Shown here: positions 55,637-64,000 of the stretch, piece after piece
Layout of the letters: the number at the start of each line of letters is the position of its first letter
Numbering within the stretch: the stretch's first letter is position 1
Source: Brachionus plicatilis
Taxonomy: Eukaryota; Rotifera; Eurotatoria; Ploima; Brachionidae
DNA: 64,000 nucleotides
NCBI GenBank assembly: GCA_010279815.1
Contig: QEOQ01000303.1
Span: 2,028,280-2,092,279 of the forward strand
Direction: 5' to 3'
The notes under the pieces: generated by a model
What the model was told of the DNA's origin: nothing
The model's input: the letters and a program-made list of their open reading frames with translations, nothing else
The model's database searches: none
Translations under genes and position numbers: made by a program

Positions 55637-58600
55637 ATGGGCTCCATTGAGAAAATAGATCAGCTTGCTGGTCAGATATTGAGGAACAAGAAGCGGTCCA
55701 ATTTCATTGTCGACTTGCTCAAATATGCTTCTGAGGTGGAAAAATTTTTTTTATTTTTTTTTATTGAATTTTGTTTACATTTTTGATTCAAGTCGAAGAA
55801 AATTCAGCCTTGTGTCAAGTCCGTGAGCTGGCTGTGCCAAATTTTTGGATCGTATCTGAAAGACGCAAAATTTAGGCTTTTTTTGGACCAAAGTGAACAG
55901 CAAATGTTTGAGAAAAATTCTGCGAATCTTAACTCTGATGAAAAGTATCGTCTTTGGATGAACCAGAGACTAGGTGATCTAAAAAATGTGATGCTTGATT
56001 ACTTGAAAAATACAAGTGCTAAAAGCCCAAAATTTAAAACAATTAAAGTAATTTGAATTTTTAAAAAAATTTTTTTTTTTTAATTAAATATATTTATTTT
56101 TCATTTAGATAACTTGCTTAACTGGTCTCTTTGATTTAATGAAATATGAAGCCCAAACTAAAAAAGGTAAGTTTGATGATTAAATAATAAAAAAATTTGG
56201 ATCTTTTGAAAGCTTAAGTGTATTCCAAATAAAAATTTAACTTTAAATATTTTTTTCATCCTTTTTCTTTTTCTTTTATAAAATGTTCTATTCGTGATAG
56301 AACATTTTTTCAGAAAAAAATATGAGATCTAAAAAAAATTTCGTAAAATGTCTAAAAATGGGTCTATATAATTTTTGTGACCATTCATGTAAAACATTGT
56401 TCAGTTTTTTTTTCTTTTTATTGATTTTCTTAAAATTTTTCTTTCTTTTCAAAATGCTGTAATTAATGATCATAGTAATTTTTTTCCATTTCTATCATCA
56501 TTGTTTATCATAGATCTAATCACTTGATTCAAATTTTGTCAATTTATTTTTTTTTATATTTATATCTTTTATTATTACTGTCTAAAGAATATTTTTAAAA
56601 ATTTCAGATGTGGCTTCTAAAAGCATTTTTAACTTGATCTCTTAACTTTATATAGAACCAAGTAAAATTCAAAAAGATTCTGATTAAGTGAAGTCTATCA
56701 TATTTTTAAAAAATTCAAATAATTTTAAGACATGTCAAAATATGGTCATGAAGGAGAATATTGAACATTTTTTCTTATTTGTTGACCAGGTTGTCACTTT
56801 TAATGTTACCAGGAAAAAAAATTTTTTAATGACTTGATAATATCAAAATTAAACTTCTGGTTATCAACCCTTCAGTTTAAGGATACTTTTTTATAAAAAA
56901 CAAAAGGGGAAAATATTTTTTTAATTGAGATAAAATAAAAAAAAAATATACGTAATGGTAAATGTGTTCAATTTAGGATTATATATTTAGAAAAATTTCG
57001 AAAAATTATCCAAAGTAGTAATTTTAATTTAGATTTTTAACAAGACTTTATAATAAATTCAATTAGATAGATTTATAAAAGTTTCGTTTCATATTTAAAA
57101 TTGAACGATTAAATAAAGTTCAATTTATTTATTTTGATAAAAAATTCTTAATCAAATTTTTTATTTAAAATAAAATAACAAAAATACAAAATAAAAAAAT
57201 TGCATATTCTAAACCACTTTCTATTATAAAATTTTCAATAGTAGAAAACTAATTTATCACATTACTTTTACCTTTACTTTTGGATAGTATTTTTCGAAGC
57301 TATAATATTAGTTTAATTATTAAGTTTAATTTTCATTATTAATTAAAATTTCTTCCAAAAATCTTTTATTTAATTTTTATTATGTTTTATTGGTGAACGT
57401 TAAAATCATAGAATTATTTTATAGAAAATTTTTAATGAACAAAATATAGAAAAAATAACTCATAGAAAATTTATCGTGGAATTTTTTTCAAACTAATAAT
57501 CCATCGTAATTGTTTATAGTTGATAAATTGAAAAAAGTATTTAAAATATTCCGAAAATCTACTAAAAGTGAAAATTGTAATTTAAAAAAATTATATTCTG
57601 TTAATTTAAATTTTTCCTCGATTAAGTAAAATTAAATCAAATTTTTTATATTTTTTAAGAAATCAAGTTATCTATAAAGTTGTTTCACATTTTTTATGAA
57701 AAATATATTTCTTTGAGTTTTGTCTTATTTTATCAATTTTCTCTGTATTAATTTCTCTATGAATTGATACATCATCGTTAAATTTTGTCCCCCGAAAATA
57801 AAAAAAAAATTTAGATTGACAAAAACTACTGCTTGATATCGATAACGAATATCGACAGAAGATATCGATATTTTCAAAATCGATATCGTCTAAAAGTATC
57901 GATATATTATCGATATCATCCGATGGTATCGATATTTGCCAAGTATATTCTGATAAATTATTTGATTTTTAAATTCAATTTGAATAAATTATACTAAAAA
58001 CAAAAATTTATATATAAAATTGAATAAAAAAATGATAATAATTAATTTAATAATTTTAATTAAAAAGCTTCCTTATTCTAATAAAATTTTCTTGAATTAA
58101 TTTTTCATTATTTAGGATTTATGATTTACTTAAATAAAAAAAAAATTTATTTTTTTTATTCATTTTATATTTTTTTTTATGCAGAAATCTGTATTCAGTT
58201 TTACTTTATTTTTTTCTGTTTGGCAAAGAATCATTATTTTTCAACTTTGTTTGGATTTAGTGAATTACGACGATTGTAAAGGAAAATAATCTCAGATGGT
58301 GTACTTGTAGCTTGTGCTTTTTTCTAATAATTCAATAATTATTATAAAGAAGACAATGTTTTTTACAAAAAATTAAAAAAATTAGTTAATGTTCAAATAT
58401 TACTTAAAAAAATCCTTAATTTAAAAAATTATCAGGAATCGAAATATTATTTTTATCGTTCGAAGTTATCGGTATCAAGCACTAACAAAAATTATTTAAA
58501 TATTAACTTACTCTTTTTAATGAGTAAAAACAATTTTTGATTTTAATTTTTTTTAATTTTTTAAGATCAAGAAATTGAAGGAAAATATCAAATACCGCAA

Positions 58601-60018
58601 GAACTTCTTGAAGTAATATCAAAAATATTAAATCTAAATAAAAAATTAATTTAAATTTCAAGTGCATAATTGACGCTTTTCTTAGTGTTGAGTTGGATGA
58701 TAAATTAATAAAAAAATTTCGTTCATATCTCACCTATTGGGACATGAGATACTTTATTTTAAAATATCTATTGATCGATTTCTACAAAAAAAATCCAGTA
58801 ACCGAGACTCTCTTGGAAAATATGCTCAACATTTTTGCGGTCATACCAGGTCTGGTCACCGAAGAAAAACAAACACCAAAAACTGATTCAGCAAATGATA
58901 CCGAATCTCAGCCAGACCAAAGTCTGGAAGAACCAAAAAACAATTCACCAAATGAACAAAAATTGTTTGTTCTCAGAAAAGAAAATTTGGCAGTCAATTC
59001 AAAAATAACTCAACAAGAAGTGCATAGAAAATTATTCAACGATTGTTTCGTTAATTATTTAAAAAATCAACTATCAGCCAAACTGTATAAAAAACTGCTT
59101 ATTAAACTGCCGGAAAAGTTGATCCCCAAAATGACAAATCCTCTAATGCTGGCCGATTTTTTGACCCATTCTTACAACTCAGGCGGTCTGATCAGCGTTT
59201 TGGCGCTGAATAGTCTTTTTATTCTCATCAACAACTACAACTTGTAAATATTTTAGCAAAAATTTTTTTTCATTTTTTTTTTAATTTTTTTTCATCAATT
59301 TAACATTTAGAGATTACCCGAATTTTTACCAAAAAGTTTATCAATTGTTAGACTCGGCAATATTTCATACAAAATATAAGGACAAATTTTTTCAGCTTTT
59401 GGACATGTTTTTGCTATCAACGTAAATAAGTGAAAATTATTTAAAAGTTAAAATTTTTATTTTCTTTTCATAGGCATTTGTCTGCAGGCCTAGTAGCTGC
59501 TTTTATTAAAAAGTTGTCTCGGATGTCTCTGACATGTCCGCCTGGAGATCTAAAATTTTTGGTCTTGTTCACTTATAATCTTTTGATTCGGCACCCTAAT
59601 TGCAAAATATTGATTCATAACAAGACCAAAGCGGACATATTCGAGGATCCTTATGACATTGATTGTCCAGATTTTAGAAATTGTAATGCCCTTAAGAGTT
59701 CGCTGTGGGAAATTCAGAGTCTAAAAAACCACTATTGTGCTTATGTGTCTAAAGAAATTGAAAAGATGAATAGTCTTAGTCAGCCAGTCGAATTTCAGCT
59801 GGACGATGCCTTTGAGAATAATTCATATGAAGCAGTATTTATTTATTTATTTTTGTTAGATTTTTAAATTTAAAATTTTTGCATTTTAGATAATCGAAAT
59901 GGAACTTGACTCAAATAAAGCCACTGCAAATTGTGCACTGAATTATTCTTTGAGCATTAATGAGGAAAATAATGGTTTTTATGATATGAAGGTTTCCAAT
60001 TTAGTTAAAATTAATTAA
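55637..60018 (+). CDS. NOC4L: NOC4L, nucleolar complex protein 4 homolog
   Basis: Nucleolar factor needed, with NOP14, for 40S subunit maturation. Exons: 55637-55735, 55793-56047, 56109-56166, 58566-58612, 58693-59243, 59311-59421, 59474-59834, 59890-60018; 536 aa (human 516). Recognised by the CBF/Mak21 domain: LFNDCFVNYLKNQLSAKLYK, PLMLADFLTHSYNSGGLIS, LALNSLFILINNYNL, YPNFYQKVYQLLD, HLSAGLVAAFIKKLSRMSL, LLIRHPNCKILIH and SSLWEIQSLKNHY are in family order. A Gln/Asn/Ser-rich acidic insertion (about 205-245) precedes it. The exon 4/5 junction is uncertain: the modelled 80-nt intron drops about ten residues that would fit the family before a stop codon. Intron 3 is 2.4 kb and holds an inverted-repeat element. 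Confidence 0.92.
57828..58483. mobile_element. Inverted-repeat element with ATCGAT cluster, in NOC4L intron 3
   Basis: ACTGCTTGATATCGATAAC at the left faces GTTATCGGTATCAAGCACT at the right. The left subterminal 110 bp carry at least six TATCGATA/ATCGATAT motifs. Non-coding. Flanks share ACAAAAA but the exact target duplication is not clear. Confidence 0.6.
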
Positions 60019-60423
60019 TAAATTTTTAAAAACTCATCTTTTTTTTTCAATTTTAACACTTGATCCCCTATCCCATTAAAATACAAAATGTAATATGCGA
60101 AGAACAAAATATGTGTAATTTTAAATTTAAGTTTTTTTTATTTTTGTTTATTAGCTAAATGACAAATTTTCAAATTAAACAAATTTAGCACAAAAGTTTA
60201 GTTTAATTTGCTATACGAGTGGACAAGAACACTAACCCATTTTTTTCAAAATTTAAAACCAGACTGATACTAGCTTTAAAATAAATAAAAATTATATCAT
60301 AAAGTTGAATTTTCGATAAGTTGTTAGTAAAAAATCTATGAAACCATCAAATAATTGTAGAATGTTTAGAGTTTTTTCATGAGGAGAAAAATAATTGAAC
60401 TTAAGTTTTTATTGAACATGTTA
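60019..60423. other. Downstream flank of NOC4L
   Basis: AT-rich, with poly(A) signals such as AATAAA near 60280. Nothing else definable before the LINE at 60424. Confidence 0.5.
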
Positions 60424-61680
60424 ATACAGACAATCGAGTCCTTAACGTCACAATTGTCCGCCAAGATCCATTAAACCAAAGTGATCACTTACCCTTGAAA
60501 GTTAAAATAAAAGTAAATATAGATAAAGAAACGGAGAATGAAAAGAAAAGTGTGCAGGTAAAGAAAAAAGTTGAATGGAAAAACAGATTTATCCAACTAG
60601 AATATGCAAATAAATTGGAACAAGAAATAAAAAAAAACAGATTAATAGAAAAAGTCTACCAAGACCGAATTGGAAAACGAGAACTAGACGAAATTATAAA
60701 CATTCTGCGCAGAATTATGATTAACTGTTCTAAGAAAATGGAAAAAAAATTAAACTCAAATAAATATAAACGGAAGTCGAAAGTATGGTGGGATTAAAAG
60801 CTGGAAAAAATACACACCGAAATGAAACAAGAACTATGGAGCTATAAAGCAATTGGTTTTAAAGACACGAGAATCAAAAAGAAATACAAACGCCTTAAAC
60901 AAGAGTTTAGAAACAAACAGAGAAAAATTTTAAAAGAAGAAAATTCGAAATTTGTTAAGTACCTGAATGAATGTAAAAACCACACTAGTTTCTGGAAACT
61001 CATCAAAAAGAAACAAAAAAAGAAAGTTAATTGTGAAATCGAAATGAAGAACCTCAGAAACATTTTTTATGATAACTTTAACAAAAGAATAATGGAACAA
61101 AACGAAATAAACGATAGCATACTAGACCAAGCAATAGCTAAATTTGAATCGGAAATCGAAAAGAAGAACGAAGAAAAAATTGTCATAGATAGAAACGACA
61201 TAAAAAAAATAATTGCAATGTTACCAAATGGGAAATCTTCCGGTTTTAGTGAAGCATCGAATGAAATGTTTAAATATGGCACATCAAACACATTGATCCA
61301 TTTGATCTCAGCCTTAATTGAAAAAATAATTAAAAGTAGAATTATACCTAGTTTCTTCAATGTTGGAAAAATATCTCCCATTATAAAAGATCCAAACAAA
61401 AGCAAATCTGACTACAACAATGTACGACCAATAACCGTCTCCGACACTCTTAAGAATATCTATGAAAAAATCGTATTGATTGAGCTTGATATAACCAGTT
61501 TGGATTTGCCAATAAATCTTCATGTAACCATGCTGTCTTCGCCCTAAAAGAAACAAGATCAAATAGAATTAAAAAAAACAAAGCGGTCTATGCTGTAGCA
61601 ATAGATGCTAGTAAAGCATTTGACAAAATAAATAGAAAAAACCTATTTCACAAGCTTATTGGAAAATCAAGAAAGAAATA
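60424..61680 (+). pseudogene. Decayed APE-type non-LTR retrotransposon (endonuclease end and RT)
   Basis: Starts inside the endonuclease: VLNVTIVRQDPLNQSDHLPL contains the catalytic SDH-x-P box. It is followed by a Lys-rich linker with a stop at 60796-60798, then from 60822 FWKLIKKKQ, MLPNGKSSGFSEASNEMFKY, FFNVGKISPIIKDPNKSKSD and RPITVSDTLKNIYEKIVL, the first RT blocks. A frameshift near 61490 moves into QFGFANKSSC and then AIDASKAFDKIN (motif A). It breaks off about 61680 before YADD. At least three disabling changes. A different lineage from the CR1-like pieces. Confidence 0.85.
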
Positions 61681-62039
61681 TCGAGGACCCAACTCCATTT
61701 TGTAATTGCTACCTTACTATTTCTTCTTTTTATCCTGAACCATAAAATATTTAAAAAATGTATTCTGTAACTCTCTATCTTAATCGTTTCTCATTATATC
61801 TTTATTTAGTTTAAATTCTAGTATTTCCCTATTCTATAACTTACATTATTTTTACTTTTTTTTTATTATTTTCTACTTTTATTTAATTTTTTTTAAAAAA
61901 ATGTTAAGAATCATTGTTAATAACTCTGCCCACATGGCCGGTCCCAAGCCCGGGTGAAAAAAGAGGAGGGGTGATGATGACGCAGGCGCATAGANGTTAA
62001 CGAAAAAAAAGAGAAAAATTTAAGAAAAGCAGATTTTGA
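61681..62039. other. Short spacer with transposon 5'-like motif and one undetermined base
   Basis: After AT-rich sequence, a GC-rich patch at 61928-61992 reads ACATGGCCGGTCCCAAGCCC and continues through GAGGAGGGGTGATGATGACG. It looks like a leader or end of a non-LTR element; this resemblance is from memory and unverified. The base at 61995 is N, so the local assembly is imperfect. Confidence 0.4.
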
Positions 62040-63035
62040 CCAAATCAACACTGTTATATGGTAAGTGGAAATTAAAAATAAAGAATTTGTCAGACAGAAT
62101 ATTAATGAATGTTATACAAGTTTTCTGAATGAGTATCTAAGACAATGTGAGAAAAGAGAGAATTTGCGAAAGAGCGAAAAATGGATGAACTACGAGGTAA
62201 ATAGATTGATAAAACTGCAGCACCGAGCTTGGTATAGGATGAAAGCATGTAGAAAAAGTTCATTTGATAGAAGTAAATGTGATTATGGAAAAGCATGTAG
62301 ACAATTAAAACAGAAATTGAGTAAATTAAAATTGGATTAGGAGAACAGACTCTCTAAAAAGGCAAAAAGTGATCCGAAACTAATTTATGCTTATGTTAGA
62401 AGCAAAATGGGAGTAAAGGAAGAAATAAGAATGTTAAGAACTATAGAGGGTGAAGTAACGAGTGACAAAAAATTGATTGCTTAGTTGTTAAATGATCAGT
62501 TTCATTCCGTCTGTAATAAAGGACCCAATGATACTTTGCCATTATTCCTTTACGAACTTCCTCTTCTTTTGATATTGAGAATAACATGCGAGAGCTTAAC
62601 GAGGATCTGATTGAACGGAGACTAGAGAGATAAGATGGCAACAAATCAATGGGCACTGATGAAGTCCATTTACTGATACTGAAAAACTGCGCAAAAACTA
62701 TGACAGCGCCATTGAAGAAAATTTACGCAAATCATTAGAGACAGGAAAGATCCCAAAAGAGTTGAAAAGAGCAAATGTGTCGCCGATCTACAAAAAAGGA
62801 AGTAAATTCGAGCCAGTTAACTTTTGACGCGTATTACTATCTTCAGTTGCATGTAAAGTTCTGGAAGGTATTGTCAGGACCGACTAATGTTTTGCATTCA
62901 AGAGAATAATCTCATAATTGGAAGTCAACATGGATTTGTTTCAAAGAGAGGATGTGTTACAAACCTAATTGAAACGCTTGATATGATCACTACTGAGTTG
63001 GCAAAAGGTAACAGTGTGGATGAAATTCCATTAAT
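62040..63035 (+). pseudogene. Decayed CR1-like LINE (linker and N-terminal RT)
   Basis: A first frame (62065-62340) ends in a stop, then continues KKAKSDPKLIYAYVRSK, KLIA*LLNDQFHSVC, and after frame changes NKSMGTDEVHLLILKN, IPKELKRANVSPIYKKG and IIGSQHGFVSKRGCVTNLIE. These are CR1/L2-type RT blocks 1-3. At least four stops or frameshifts. It ends where motif A should begin, being cut by other sequence near 63035. Confidence 0.82.
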
Positions 63036-63088
63036 TTTAATGCATCTAATTTAGTTTTAGTTTTAGTTCATTAATTTAAAAATTAAAT

Positions 63089-63885
63089 TCAGTTTTTAAG
63101 TTGAATATGTTTTATAATTAGACTAGAATTTTTAGCTTCGAATTGTTCTTCTTCTTTCTCTACGTCAGCTTCAATCGTTAAAGCTGCTTGAAGTAACTGT
63201 TGAGTTGGTCTTGCTTTCTGGTAGCTCTGACTTTTAGCTTGCCTGTAATTATTCTGACCATATTGATGACTTCTATTTGAATCAAATCTCACACGCCTTT
63301 GTTCATTTGATTTATACAAACACACAATTTATCTCCTGATTTATTGCAATAATTACAGTTTCCATTGAACCGTTTTCCATTGACTGCTTGTCTTAAATCC
63401 ATCTTGTTTATCACAACTTCTTGAGAAAAATTTCCTGGAATCACTATTCTGTAATCCAATTGATTCTCAAAAATCACAATCAATTCAGCTCAATTATTGT
63501 ATGACAGTAATTCCAAAAATGTCTTCGTGGTGTACACATGACATCAGAAATGCTTTTAAAAATTTGTCTTTTATATTAGCTTCTAAGCCAGGTAAACCTT
63601 TTTCAATTAATCTCTCTAAGTCTCTCGCAAAACTAACCAATGTTTCGCCTGGATTCAATGCTCTTCTATAAAACAGATTCAAATAATACTCAGTTGGTTT
63701 AAAACAAGTCTCTCTAAGCTTCGCAAAAAATTGTACCAATATCTATTCTATCCCCTTCAGACATACTATTGTACACTCTTAATGCTTCCCCTGACAAACA
63801 ATAAATAATCACTGCTGCTTGTTGAACGCTGTCCCAACCATACATCGCTGCATCATAGCCAAACGATAAATTTTAGAAAAAGTCA
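63089..63885 (-). pseudogene. Broken gag-like region of an LTR retrotransposon
   Basis: Read on the minus strand from about 63885: a segment with W-x-x-V-x-x-A and LSGEALRVYNSM, then after a frameshift near 63739 FFAKLRETCFKPTEYYLNLF and LNPGETLVSFARDLERLI, the core of the retrotransposon gag family. A further frame change leads to NCNYCNKSGDK, a degenerate zinc knuckle, then a Gln/Arg-rich tail. Several frames are needed, so it is dead. No protease or polymerase follows in the window and no LTR was identified. Ty3/gypsy type is the likeliest origin. Confidence 0.72.
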
Positions 63886-64000
63886 GAATATTATAATATT
63901 TCTTGAATTTAAAAATAGTTATAACAAACATGTAGTTCTCAAGTAAACTTTTAAGATATTCACTGAAATCTTCAGTGAATATCGTTATTTACGTGATTTT

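Noticed and set aside
1..64000. tRNA or rRNA genes
   Set aside because: No B-box-like GGTTCGAATCC with a matching cloverleaf and no rRNA core sequences were seen on reading both strands by eye; a covariance-model search would settle it.

Overview
This is a eukaryotic nuclear window: protein genes are split by short (about 45-60 bp), T-rich, GT-AG introns, the non-coding DNA is extremely AT-rich, and there are no operons or bacterial signals. The gene set (Drosha, class VI P4-ATPase, neuronal calcium sensor, extracellular carbonic anhydrases, a SPOC-domain protein, PACS, NOC4L) is metazoan. AT-richness, tiny introns and the mix of cut-and-paste and non-LTR relics suggest a small invertebrate, perhaps a monogonont rotifer of the Brachionus type. 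That guess is inference; the metazoan call is firm.

Layout, left to right. 1-5407 is non-coding with transposon debris. 5408-12828 (+) is a complete Drosha gene in four exons with a 3.5 kb third intron full of repeats. 14210-25469 (-) is an ATP11-type phospholipid flippase in about 18 exons, convergent with Drosha. Its start lies 476 bp from that of a neuronal calcium sensor gene, 25946-28054 (+). Three tandem alpha-carbonic anhydrase genes follow (28286-29463, 29838-31084, 32617-33856, all +). 33857-45051 is a gene-poor repeat tract with a 1.46 kb near-perfect palindrome and a 41-bp minisatellite. 45052-46328 (+) is the terminal exon of an RBM15/Spen-like RRM+SPOC gene. 46329-51187 is repeat-rich and includes a 772-bp element with long terminal inverted repeats, an exact 8-bp target duplication and a decayed zinc-finger reading frame. 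51188-55352 (-) is PACS, head-to-head (284 bp apart) with NOC4L, 55637-60018 (+). 60.4-64.0 kb is a retroelement graveyard: two decayed non-LTR elements and a broken gag-like region.

The genes form no single pathway, but several act on RNA or ribosomes in the nucleus: Drosha (pri-miRNA cropping), the RRM-SPOC protein (RNA methylation or processing) and NOC4L (40S assembly). PACS and the flippase both act in membrane traffic. The tandem carbonic anhydrases share exon lengths but differ at catalytic positions, which suggests duplication followed by functional divergence.

The repeats are coherent. Several families of short inverted-repeat elements carry 8-bp target duplications (exact or nearly so), the hAT hallmark, and they nest in one another and sit in the larger introns. 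Long intronless exons are much GC-richer than the short exons of the same genes.
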